Shown: positions 15,262-21,812 of the stretch, piece by piece | Numbering within the stretch: the first letter of the stretch is position 1 | Layout of the letters: each line of letters starts with the position of its first letter | DNA from: Ruminococcaceae bacterium UBA7135 | GTDB taxonomy: Bacteria; Bacillota; Clostridia; Oscillospirales; Ruminococcaceae | Length of the DNA stretch: 21,812 nt | Direction: 5' to 3' | Assembly (NCBI GenBank): GCA_002492075.1 | Contig: DKXD01000014.1 | Span: 1 to 21,812 of the forward strand | Translations under genes and position numbers: made by a program | The notes under the pieces: generated by a model | What the model saw: the letters and a program-made list of their open reading frames with translations, nothing else | Told to the model about the DNA's origin: nothing | The model's database searches: none

Positions 15262-16074
15262 ATGGCAAACAAAAAACGAGAATCGGAGGCTGAAAAAGCC
15301 GCCCGCGAACGTCAAGAGCGTATAGAGCTTCTGAAAATGAAACAGGGGCTTATAGAGGAAAGCGACATCATTCCCGAATCGGGATATGTTAAAATGCCCG
15401 AACTGCACGGCTGGGAAAAGTTCAAAAACTTCTTCTACCACAACAAGGCGTTTATCCTTTTGGGCGCTTTTTTCGTTTTCGTTATCGGAATATGCGTGGG
15501 ACAGGTCATATTTAGGGAAAAGGACGATCTTTACGTCATAATTGTCTCAAGCTCTAAGGATTCCGAACTCGGCTGGCGCTACTACGATTTTGAAAGGGCG
15601 CTGGAACAGTACTGTCCCGATTTCGATGAAAACGGAAAAATACACGTATCCGTAAATTATATCGACCGCAGCGTCGCCGGGGAAGTCCTCACCGAAATGG
15701 AGTCGATAAACTCCGAAAAGCTCACGGCGGAGCTGATGTCGGCGGACGCGCAGCTGATAATCGCCGATGAGGATTTTGCCGATTGGATGATGGACGACAA
15801 CAAATCGGGAAAGTTTTTCCAAACTCAAACGGATAAGTGTTCCGAGGATATGCTTTACAAGGATGTCGGCGTTCGTGTAAACAAAACCGAGCTTACCAAA
15901 ACCGTTCACTGGAGCAAATGCCCCGACGATGTTGTTTTGCTTATCCGCGAGGAGCTGAACAACGGCACGGGGAGCATCAAGAAAAACGCGCGAAACCGCG
16001 AACGGGCACAGATAGTCTTGCAGAATATCCTTGACGGCAACATCATAAATCCCGATATGGAGACCTCCGAATAA
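15262..16074 (+). CDS. Single-pass membrane protein of unknown function
   Basis: 270 residues. A highly charged cytoplasmic N-terminus (~1-55, possibly coiled coil: ESEAEKAARERQERIELLKMK) is followed by one membrane helix (~62-84, AFILLGAFFVFVIGICVGQVIF). An extracellular domain of ~185 residues begins DLYVIIVSSS and includes an Asp/Asn-rich DFDENGKIHV and a strand LIIADEDF. The pattern recalls small clostridial membrane proteins with a solute-binding-like alpha/beta domain, but I cannot assign a family. The ATG at 15262 is preceded by GGAG. The in-frame start at 15169 would overlap the previous gene and lacks a ribosome-binding site. The stop codon abuts an inverted repeat. Confidence 0.75.
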   Translation: MANKKRESEAEKAARERQERIELLKMKQGLIEESDIIPESGYVKMPELHGWEKFKNFFYHNKAFILLGAFFVFVIGICVGQVIFREKDDLYVIIVSSSKDSELGWRYYDFERALEQYCPDFDENGKIHVSVNYIDRSVAGEVLTEMESINSEKLTAELMSADAQLIIADEDFADWMMDDNKSGKFFQTQTDKCSEDMLYKDVGVRVNKTELTKTVHWSKCPDDVVLLIREELNNGTGSIKKNARNRERAQIVLQNILDGNIINPDMETSE

Positions 16075-16167
16075 TACTAATTCCAAATCAGCGTATTGAC
16101 ATTAATTTTATACCCCGCACCTGTCATCCTGTCAGATTTCGTCTATACTTTGAGTGGGAATTAGTAT
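16074..16167. repeat. Short inverted-repeat element (ATACTAATTCC ends)
   Basis: ATACTAATTCC (16074-16084) and its exact inverse GGAATTAGTAT (16157-16167) bound 94 bases without coding capacity, a typical MITE outline. The left end shares a base with the stop codon of the preceding gene. A ten-base copy of the end, ATACTAATTC, occurs again at 16888-16897. The rest of the gap to 16281 holds nothing I can assign. Confidence 0.6.
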
Positions 16168-16281
16168 AAGAGCTTCATAAACGAGAGTCTATATCCTCTT
16201 CGACGGCGGCAACGGGGGTGTGAAGCGTTTTTCCGCGCCCCGTGCCGATGTCGCAGGGGATACGCTCAGTGCCGGCGCGTC

Positions 16282-16737
16282 TCATAGGAACCTCTTGAGG
16301 TCATCGCAGAACTGCTGTTCGCGTTTCAAGAGCTTCTCAGCGCTGCCGCGGACATTTTCGTCCGCCATGCGCGAGCGGTTCAGGGTGCGCTGCATATCTA
16401 CTATCCCCGTTGACGTTCCTCTGAACATTATTTCCGCAAGATGACTTGTGTCGTTATTCGACGCCGTTTTCACCGCGATCCCCGTTTTCACCATAGCCCG
16501 CACATAGGGTGACGCCTCATGCGCCGCCTTGCCCATTCGCGAAAGCTCGCGCCGCGCGTTAAGCGCCACGCTTTTATAACGATCCTGCTCACGCGAAAGC
16601 TCACCGTAAAACTCGTTGTTTTTGCAGCGGCTCATCACATCCATCGTCGCGTCATACGCAAGCTTCGCGTTGCGGTAAACGCTTTCCAATATAAGCGATG
16701 TTTGCTTATCCTTGTAGTTTTGTTTAAGTTCTGACAT
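16282..16737 (-). CDS. Conserved small helical (ferritin-like) protein
   Basis: 151 residues, almost entirely helical, with no signal or membrane segment. Four helices can be drawn: ~5-36, ~42-70, ~75-105 and ~112-150. The motif HLAEIMFRGTSTGIVDMQRTLN matches, from memory, a widespread uncharacterised Firmicutes protein of four-helix (ferritin-like) type. I do not see the full set of di-iron Glu/His ligands, so iron binding is not claimed. The ATG at 16737 has GAGGTG seven bases upstream. The open frame extends 15 codons further without such a signal. It is isolated, with intergenic DNA on both sides. Confidence 0.75.
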   Translation of the reverse strand: MSELKQNYKDKQTSLILESVYRNAKLAYDATMDVMSRCKNNEFYGELSREQDRYKSVALNARRELSRMGKAAHEASPYVRAMVKTGIAVKTASNNDTSHLAEIMFRGTSTGIVDMQRTLNRSRMADENVRGSAEKLLKREQQFCDDLKRFL

Positions 16738-17032
16738 AATAACACCTCGTTTAAGTTTTGGGAGCAGCCGAATTTTCCGCAAAACGATTTGAATATAAAC
16801 CGCTTTATTCGGCGATTTACAGTATTTTTAGCAAATCTGCGGGTAATATTACTGCCAAAATCTTCCGCAGCGAGCGGACCTCGATTTATACTAATTCTCA
16901 ATAGAATAAAGTGCAAAATTTATTTTCTCTCCCCCGCTTCGCGGGGGAGAGAAAATAAGATAAATGTGTCTGCTTTTAATGAACAATTAGTTTTAAACCC
17001 ACACCGCCGCATTTGTAAGCATAGGAGTAAAA
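16738..17032. other. Divergent intergenic region with a large palindrome
   Basis: 295 bases between two divergent genes. It contains an ATACTAATTC repeat end (16888-16897) and the palindrome at 16921-16957. Near 16972-16998 the sequence holds AACAATTAGTTTTAA, a possible diverged opposite end. A TATATT box on the minus strand (about 16791-16796) could be a -10 for the helical gene, but its -35 is poor. No gene is visible. Confidence 0.45.
16921..16957. terminator. Perfect 17-bp palindrome with terminator core
   Basis: The left arm 16921-16937 and right arm 16941-16957 pair perfectly around TTC. The central 21 bases (16929-16949) are identical to those of the terminator at 1651-1671. A-rich and T-rich flanks lie within the stem. 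It sits upstream of two divergent genes, where a terminator has no obvious gene to end. Confidence 0.55.
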
Positions 17033-17599
17033 ATGAAAAGAAATTCTTTCGGAAAGCTTGTTTTAAAAGGTATTGGCTTTATAGTTCTCGGGAACGTTAT
17101 GTGCCTTGTGATGACAATGGCAATATTTATGTTCGGCAGCCATGCGATAACCAAAATTCTGGCGATACTTTTCGCGGCGCTGATTTTCTTTTCACTGGTC
17201 TTTACCGTGGCATGGAAAGACGGGGAACGCGAGCGCAGACTTGTTGCGCTCCACCCCGAGCTTGGCGAGAAGAAGTATCGCTGGATAGGTATAGGCGGGA
17301 TCATGTTCGCGTTTGCGGTTGCTCCCACAATATTTATTCTAATTAACAAGCTGTTCTTTCCCGAATTCGATAACCTTATCATCTATCAGTTTGTTTCGGG
17401 CAGTTCGTATCCGTTTGTTATCGCGTTCACGCCCCGTCCCGAAAGCCTTTCGGACAGCGTAAGCCGCATTGAAACAATGAGCGCTCTGCTGCCGTCGCTG
17501 CTGATCGCGTACTACGCGCTGATACCCGCCGTGACACAGCTCGGCTTTATATTCGGATACAAGGACAAACTGAACCCCGATAAAGTGATATACAAATAA
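17033..17599 (+). CDS. Four-helix integral membrane protein of unknown function
   Basis: 188 residues with four predicted membrane helices: ~8-33 (GIGFIVLGNVMCLVMTMAIF), ~38-60, ~85-108 (GIGGIMFAFAVAPTIFILIN) and ~150-178. A charged cytoplasmic stretch (WKDGERERRLVALHPELGEKKYR) lies between helices 2 and 3. I do not recognise the family. AGGAG lies seven bases upstream of the ATG. It is 12 bases upstream of tag, so the two probably share a transcript. No clear promoter was found. Confidence 0.75.
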   Translation: MKRNSFGKLVLKGIGFIVLGNVMCLVMTMAIFMFGSHAITKILAILFAALIFFSLVFTVAWKDGERERRLVALHPELGEKKYRWIGIGGIMFAFAVAPTIFILINKLFFPEFDNLIIYQFVSGSSYPFVIAFTPRPESLSDSVSRIETMSALLPSLLIAYYALIPAVTQLGFIFGYKDKLNPDKVIYK

Positions 17600-17611
17600 G
17601 GAGCGAACATA

Positions 17612-18190
17612 ATGGAAAACGATCTCAGGCGCAGATGTCCTTGGTGCGGCACAGACGCGCTCTATACCGCCTATCACGACAACGAGTGGGGACGCCCCGA
17701 ACACAATGACCGCAAGCTTTTTGAAATGCTGATACTGGAGGGTATGCAGGCGGGACTTTCGTGGATAACCATTCTCCGCAAGCGGGAGAATTTCCGAAAC
17801 GCTTTTGACAACTTTGATCCTCAAAAAATCGCGGAATATGACGACAACAAAATATCCGAGCTGCTTTCCAACGAGGGAATAATACGCAACAAACGGAAGA
17901 TAAACGCCGCCGTGAGCAACGCCAAGGCGTTTTTGGATATTCGGCGCGAGTTCGGAAGCTTTGACGCGTATATCTGGGGTTTTGTCGGCGGGGTTCCCAT
18001 AATCAACAGCCCGAAAAAACCCGAAGATGTTCCCGCGCGCACTCCGCTTTCCGACAAAATAAGCGCGGATCTGAAAAAACGCGGCTTTTCTTTCGTGGGT
18101 TCTACGATAATCTACTCGTTTATGCAGTCGGTCGGTATGGTGGACGATCACTTGATATCCTGCTTTTGCCATACCAAGCTCAACAAATAG
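17612..18190 (+). CDS. tag: DNA-3-methyladenine glycosylase I
   Basis: Removes 3-methyladenine from alkylated DNA, the first step of base-excision repair. 192 residues, close to E. coli Tag (187). The zinc ligands line up: Cys9, His22 (in AYHDNEWG), His180 and Cys184 (DDHLISC), with the same spacings as E. coli C4/H17/H175/C179. The motif LEGMQAGLSW is also conserved. AAGGAG lies upstream of the ATG. The gene ends at the terminator 18198-18228. Confidence 0.96.
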   Translation: MENDLRRRCPWCGTDALYTAYHDNEWGRPEHNDRKLFEMLILEGMQAGLSWITILRKRENFRNAFDNFDPQKIAEYDDNKISELLSNEGIIRNKRKINAAVSNAKAFLDIRREFGSFDAYIWGFVGGVPIINSPKKPEDVPARTPLSDKISADLKKRGFSFVGSTIIYSFMQSVGMVDDHLISCFCHTKLNK

Positions 18191-18197
18191 AAACAGC

Positions 18198-18228
18198 GTA
18201 CACCCCCGTTTCGCGGGGGTGTACTTTT
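18198..18228 (+). terminator. Intrinsic terminator of tag
   Basis: GTACACCCCCG (18198-18208) pairs perfectly with CGGGGGTGTAC (18214-18224), loop of five, then TTTT. Another member of the C5G/CG5 palindrome family. Confidence 0.9.
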
Positions 18229-18236
18229 CTAAAATC

Positions 18237-18268
18237 AACGCTCCCGCAGAATTACTTGCGGGAGCGTT
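18237..18268 (-). terminator. Intrinsic terminator of the jag operon
   Basis: AACGCTCCCGCA (18237-18248) pairs perfectly with TGCGGGAGCGTT (18257-18268), loop of eight. On the minus strand it is followed by GATTTTAG. It ends the minus-strand rpmH-to-jag operon and is back-to-back with the tag terminator. Confidence 0.8.
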
Positions 18269-18285
18269 CTTGGTTTAATATGAAA

Positions 18286-19272
18286 TTACAGGTCTATCTT
18301 TCCGTAAAGCTTGGCGTTCTTTTCCGCGTCTACGGTCTCCTTGCTGAAATCGCCCGCGTCGGCGTTTTCATCGGGCTGATACTGACTGCGCTTGTATTCG
18401 CGCTCGAAGCTGGTCGAAAAACCGCCGCTGCTGCGATAGTTTCTCGCACCCGCCCCCGAACCGCTGCCCGAAGAACGGCGGCGGCGATTGTCATACTTGG
18501 GTCTGTCAGCGTAGATAACGACCTTTCTGTAAGGCTCCGTGCCGGTGGAGCGGCTTGAAACGCCCTCTATCTCGGCAACACAGCTGTGGATTATGCGGCG
18601 CTCATAAGGGTTCATCGGCTCAAGAGCGATCTTTCTGCCCTGCTTTATTACCTTAGCGCTTGTCTTTTTCGCAAGAGCCTCCAGCGCCTCGTTGCGCTTT
18701 TCGCGATAGCCATTGCAGTCAAGCGATATACGGCAGAAGCTCTCCTCGCTGCGGTTGGAAGCGAGTATCGCAAGATATTGCAGACTGTCCAGCGTCTCTC
18801 CGCGCTTTCCGATTATTACGCCCAACTTCTCGCCGCTGATGTCGAGAATCACGTTTCCGCCGCGCTTTATGGGGGTTATGGCGAAGTTCTCCAAACCCAG
18901 CGCGTGGAATACATCGGTAAGATATTTTATGGCGCTCTGCACCTTAACGCTCTTATTTACGTCAAAATCATCGGGAAGAGTGTTTTCGCCGATATCCTCG
19001 GTCTTCTCTGTTATCTCTGCGTTATCCGACGGCGCACTCGACAGCTCTTCGGTTTCTGCCGCGGTTTTGGAAACACCGGCTGAGATCGTTTCGGTCTGCG
19101 CAGACTCCTCATATACAGCGCGCACGCGAGCCGTGCCCTTTATCCCTCCGAAAAGAGTTTTTCTGGGCTGTTCGAGAATATCAAACTCGATCTCGTCAAT
19201 GCCGACGCCAAATTCCTCGGCAGCAAGAACTTTTGCCTCGTCAAGTGTTTTCGCCGTGAATTCTTTTTCCAT
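18286..19272 (-). CDS. jag: Jag/KhpB (SpoIIIJ-associated) RNA-binding protein
   Basis: 328 residues. A Jag_N domain spans 1-52 (MEKEFTAKTLDEAKVLAAEEFG to GGIKGTARVRA), then an acidic Ser/Glu linker (~55-110). A type II KH domain with GKRG at 155-158 (LGVIIGKRGETLDSLQYL) follows, then an R3H domain (~205-255, Arg225-x3-His229). A disordered Arg/Ser/Gly tail of ~65 residues (from ~261) is longer than in most Jag proteins. KhpB/EloR homologues bind RNA and influence cell elongation and division. I chose the ATG at 19272, which has AAAGGGG six bases upstream. A GTG at 19299 that overlaps the yidC stop would add nine unconserved residues. Confidence 0.94.
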   Translation of the reverse strand: MEKEFTAKTLDEAKVLAAEEFGVGIDEIEFDILEQPRKTLFGGIKGTARVRAVYEESAQTETISAGVSKTAAETEELSSAPSDNAEITEKTEDIGENTLPDDFDVNKSVKVQSAIKYLTDVFHALGLENFAITPIKRGGNVILDISGEKLGVIIGKRGETLDSLQYLAILASNRSEESFCRISLDCNGYREKRNEALEALAKKTSAKVIKQGRKIALEPMNPYERRIIHSCVAEIEGVSSRSTGTEPYRKVVIYADRPKYDNRRRRSSGSGSGAGARNYRSSGGFSTSFEREYKRSQYQPDENADAGDFSKETVDAEKNAKLYGKIDL

Positions 19273-19295
19273 ACTGAACCCCTTTCCGACAACGA

Positions 19296-20864
19296 TCACT
19301 TATCATCGCTGTCGTCATCGTGATATTCTTCGCCGTACTTCTCCGCTTGGCGTCTTCGCGCCTCGGCAAGCTTGCGGCGGTTTGCTTCTTTTTGAGAAAG
19401 CGTTTCCTCGTTTCCGTTCTCGTCCGTGACCTTAACAGCCTCCACATCCACGCTCTTTTCTTTCTTGCCCTTCTTCTGCGGGTGCTTCGCGTCCCACTCC
19501 GCTTGTGCTTGTTCGCGGAGCTTGGCGGGATTATACAGCTTATTGAGAACCAACGTCTGGATTATGCCGAACAAATAGCTTATCGTCCAATAGAAGCCCG
19601 CGCCCGCGGGAACGGTAAACGCTATCCATAGCGAGAACAGCGGCATAATGTACATCATGACCTTCATTGCGCCCATGCCCTGCATAGCTGCCTGCTGCGG
19701 GTTACTCTTCGCATTGATGCGGTTAGTGATGAAGGTCTGCGCCAATGCCATAAGGAACGAGATTATCGGCACAAGTATCATCGGGAAGCCCATGTGATCC
19801 TTCGGCACCTGTCCCAGCTTGATACCTATAAAGTTGAGATTGTCATACAGCTCGAAAAGCTCTTCCTTGACTTCGGGGCGAAGCACAGCTTCACTGAAGC
19901 CGTCAGCGCACTTGTACTTTCCTTCCTTTTCCGTGCCGAAACGCTCCAGCACATACAACTCGCGCTGCATAGTGCCTATCGCCTGGAATGTTACGGTATC
20001 ATCGCCTGTTACCTTATACGAGCCGAAATGCACCGCCGCCGTGCTTATCGCGCTCGAGGTATACTCGCCAAGAGCATGCTCGGCGCGGTATTTTTCCTTT
20101 TCCTCGTCCGTTTCCAACGCTTCAAGCTCGGTCTTCTCATCGGAAGTCAGCCCATAAAAATCGGAATTTGTAAACTGAACGATATCGGTGTTCGCCGCAT
20201 ACTCGTTAAGCATTATGGACTTCATCGTCGTTTTAACATACTTTACGGTATCGGGAGTAAGTTTATTGAATACCGAAATATCGGTTTTGCTGTCGCCATC
20301 TTCAAGGCAATGCTCGTTATGCCAATCAACGAACTTCTGCGCGTCGTTCAAAACGCTTTCGCGTTTTTTCAAATCGGACTCGCTAAGCGACAGCGCCTCG
20401 TCATCGGTGATCGTCACCGCGTCTACGAAAAGCGTCGTAAGCTCGACGTTATATGACTCCTCGACCACAGAAGTGATCTTATCGGACTTCATATGTACGA
20501 TATGCGTAAGCGGCTTGTACACAACGTCGATAACGCCGAACAATATCAAAAACGACAAGAGTATGGAGCCGCAGCCGCCCATCGGCTTGTAGCCCTCCTG
20601 CTGGAGCTTCATCAGCTCCTCCTGCTGCTTTTCACGATTGTTCGCGTATTTCTTTTGTATTTCCTGAACCTTCGGCATAAAGATCGCGCTTTTTGCCTGG
20701 TTCTTTTGCTGTTTTATGGAGATGGGCAGCATAGCGCACTTTACGAGGAACGTAAAGATCAAAATAGCTATACCAACGTTTGAGCATATAAAATTGTATA
20801 TAAAATACAAAAGATAGCCCAACGGATAACCCGGTAACGTATACAGGAACTGAATAACACTCAC
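19296..20864 (-). CDS. yidC: YidC/Oxa1 membrane protein insertase with expanded extracytoplasmic loop
   Basis: Inserts proteins into the membrane, alone or with Sec. 522 residues, against ~250-290 for typical Gram-positive YidC. TM1 (~28-48) carries Lys42 where the groove arginine usually sits. The cytoplasmic C1 hairpin is ~50-97 (KQQKNQAKSAIFMPKVQEIQKKY). TM2 is ~99-116, and later TMs lie at ~360-380, ~400-417 and ~422-440. Between TM2 and the canonical NFIGIKLG (344-351) there is an insertion of about 215 residues (~122-340), predicted extracytoplasmic. The tail (~445-522) is charged and cytoplasmic, as in many homologues. There is no lipoprotein signal. The annotated start is a GTG that shares its first base with the ribosome-binding site; an ATT eight bases after AAGGAG (20855) is an alternative. 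Confidence 0.93.
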   Translation of the reverse strand: MSVIQFLYTLPGYPLGYLLYFIYNFICSNVGIAILIFTFLVKCAMLPISIKQQKNQAKSAIFMPKVQEIQKKYANNREKQQEELMKLQQEGYKPMGGCGSILLSFLILFGVIDVVYKPLTHIVHMKSDKITSVVEESYNVELTTLFVDAVTITDDEALSLSESDLKKRESVLNDAQKFVDWHNEHCLEDGDSKTDISVFNKLTPDTVKYVKTTMKSIMLNEYAANTDIVQFTNSDFYGLTSDEKTELEALETDEEKEKYRAEHALGEYTSSAISTAAVHFGSYKVTGDDTVTFQAIGTMQRELYVLERFGTEKEGKYKCADGFSEAVLRPEVKEELFELYDNLNFIGIKLGQVPKDHMGFPMILVPIISFLMALAQTFITNRINAKSNPQQAAMQGMGAMKVMMYIMPLFSLWIAFTVPAGAGFYWTISYLFGIIQTLVLNKLYNPAKLREQAQAEWDAKHPQKKGKKEKSVDVEAVKVTDENGNEETLSQKEANRRKLAEARRRQAEKYGEEYHDDDSDDK

Positions 20865-20918
20865 TCCTTATTAAAATCGCAAGCCAACGGCTTTTTGTTC
20901 TACATCTGCGCGGCGTTT

Positions 20919-21263
20919 TCACGCCGTGTATCTTGAGTTTCGTCTGCGAAGAAATCTCTTTTGAGAATGTCGCTTTTTGTAGCACGCGGCACAATTCACC
21001 GCGCGGTCGATCGGTCTGTTTACGGTGAGCTTATCCGGTCGGAAGCAGAACTTCTCCGGCACGGGGTCTATACCCCCGTTGCAAAACGGATTGCACCTAA
21101 AAAGCCGCCATAATGTTAAATAACCGCCTCTTACCGCCCCAAATCTCCGAATAGCTGTCATGGCATACACGGAACACGTTGGGTAAAAACGGCAGCAAGG
21201 CGGCAGAACCTTTGACAGCGTAAGCTTATACAGCTTTATAATTCCCAATAATAAATATTTCAT
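20919..21263 (-). CDS. yidD: Membrane protein insertion efficiency factor YidD
   Basis: A small membrane-associated protein that assists YidC. Residues 1-70 hold the whole family signature: an amphipathic N-terminal helix, CCRFYPTCSVYAMTAIRRFG, TLWRLFRCNPFCNGGIDPVP. At 114 residues it is longer than usual (~70-85). The extra tail (~72-114) is basic and contains NCAACYKK. The ATG overlaps the rnpA stop (ATGA), so translation is coupled. A small CGGCGT/ACGCCG hairpin covers the gene's last bases (20911-20926). Confidence 0.95.
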   Translation of the reverse strand: MKYLLLGIIKLYKLTLSKVLPPCCRFYPTCSVYAMTAIRRFGAVRGGYLTLWRLFRCNPFCNGGIDPVPEKFCFRPDKLTVNRPIDRAVNCAACYKKRHSQKRFLRRRNSRYTA

Positions 21264-21634
21264 TGCAGTTTTGGCAGGATATTCTTTTTCAAAAGGCTTA
21301 ATATCTGTTGCGTTTTAAGCGTCGGGGTCTTTGCCCTAGCCACAAACACAAAATCAAAGCGTTTGTCGGTTTGTTCTTTCAATATCGGTTCAAAAAGGCG
21401 GAATGCTTCTCTGATAATCCGCCTTGACCGATTGCGCTTTACCGCGTTCCCCACTTTTTTGCCCGTAACTATGCCGAGGCGGTTTTTCCCCGCCCTGCGC
21501 GGCTTCATATAGCACACGAACGCATAATTTACGACACTTTCGCCCTTTTTGAAAAGGTAAGAAAAATCGCGGTTGCTTTTAATGACAACGTAGCGCTTTT
21601 TGTATTTTCTCGCGCCCGTCTTTTCCTCGCTCAT
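21260..21634 (-). CDS. rnpA: Ribonuclease P protein component
   Basis: The protein subunit of RNase P, which matures the 5' end of tRNAs. 124 residues. The family RNR motif is clear at ~60-79 (KKVGNAVKRNRSRRIIREAF), preceded by the usual FKKGESV segment. The start lies five bases after the rpmH stop and has only a weak ribosome-binding site (TTAAG), so it probably depends on translation of rpmH. No better internal start exists. Confidence 0.95.
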   Translation of the reverse strand: MSEEKTGARKYKKRYVVIKSNRDFSYLFKKGESVVNYAFVCYMKPRRAGKNRLGIVTGKKVGNAVKRNRSRRIIREAFRLFEPILKEQTDKRFDFVFVARAKTPTLKTQQILSLLKKNILPKLQ

Positions 21635-21639
21635 CTTAA

Positions 21640-21774
21640 TCAGTGAGAGAGTCTTTTTCTGCCCTTTGCGCGGCGGCGAGCGAGAACCTTTCTGCCGTTC
21701 TTGCTTGCCATTCTCTTCATAAAGCCGTGCTCATGCTTTCTTTGAAGCTTCTTGGGCTGGTATGTTCTTTTCAT
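21640..21774 (-). CDS. rpmH: Ribosomal protein L34
   Basis: A 44-residue, strongly basic protein of the large ribosomal subunit. The family sequence is unmistakable: it begins MKRTYQPKKLQRKHEHGF, continues through MASKNGRKVL, and ends GRKRLSH. A strong AGGAGGA (21781-21787) precedes the ATG. A TATATT box lies just upstream within the last bases of the window, but its -35 would be outside. This is the first gene of the origin-proximal operon; dnaA would be expected beyond the right edge. Confidence 0.97.
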   Translation of the reverse strand: MKRTYQPKKLQRKHEHGFMKRMASKNGRKVLARRRAKGRKRLSH

Positions 21775-21812
21775 TTTTCATTCCTCCTACACAATATATA
21801 CCATTGCTTTCT

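Noticed and set aside
21026..21812. Replication origin signals near rpmH
   Set aside because: I saw no cluster of DnaA boxes (TTATCCACA type) inside the window. The origin, if adjacent, lies beyond the right edge.
1..21812. CRISPR array, tRNA or rRNA genes, prophage or transposase genes
   Set aside because: I found no regularly spaced direct repeats, cloverleaf sequences or mobile-element proteins on either strand. The only mobile-looking items are short non-coding inverted repeats.

Overview
The window looks like chromosome from a Gram-positive clostridium, most likely an uncultured gut member of the Ruminococcaceae/Oscillospiraceae. Three things point there. The conserved origin-proximal string rpmH-rnpA-yidD-yidC-jag lies at the right edge. 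The other housekeeping blocks (metG with tatD, ftsE-ftsX with an S41 protease, greA-lysS) are arranged in a Firmicutes manner. Promoters are classical sigma-A type with 17-bp spacers, and ribosome-binding sites are strong AGGAGG-like. I see no tRNA or rRNA gene, CRISPR array, insertion sequence with transposase, or prophage. Most of the window is ordinary core genome.

Layout. (1) 14-1633 (+): a secreted lipoprotein with a CBM35-like domain and a GH26 (beta-mannanase-like) domain in which both catalytic glutamates appear to be replaced. (2) 7686-1684 (-): a long co-directional block, metG, a PH-domain protein, an unknown helical protein, tatD, a GNAT acetyltransferase, a CorC-like CBS protein and nth. 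It has a promoter in front of metG and a second, consensus sigma-A promoter inside the end of the GNAT gene. (3) 8158-16074 (+): a CdaR/PucR-type regulator behind its own promoter and a ~220-nt leader, then ftsE, ftsX, an S41 C-terminal processing protease, greA, lysS and two unknown genes. (4) 16075-17032: short inverted-repeat elements around a small helical (ferritin-like) protein on the minus strand. (5) 17033-18190 (+): a four-helix membrane protein and 3-methyladenine DNA glycosylase tag. (6) 21774-18286 (-): rpmH-rnpA-yidD-yidC-jag, ending at a terminator convergent with tag.

How it works together. The right-edge operon makes ribosomal protein L34, the RNase P protein, and the membrane-protein insertion machinery with its RNA-binding partner. 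FtsEX is an ABC-type transmembrane switch that normally controls peptidoglycan hydrolases, and the S41 protease next to it is the usual clostridial/bacillar neighbour. Two aminoacyl-tRNA synthetases (Met, Lys), a transcript-cleavage factor and two base-excision glycosylases complete the housekeeping content.

The least ordinary items are the apparently dead GH26 lipoprotein, a YidC with a ~215-residue extracytoplasmic insertion and an ambiguous start codon, a repeated C5G/CG5 palindrome used as terminator and also found in a divergent intergenic region, and MITE-like inverted repeats on both sides of ftsEX. Several small conserved genes have no known function. I did not find a convincing new multi-gene system.
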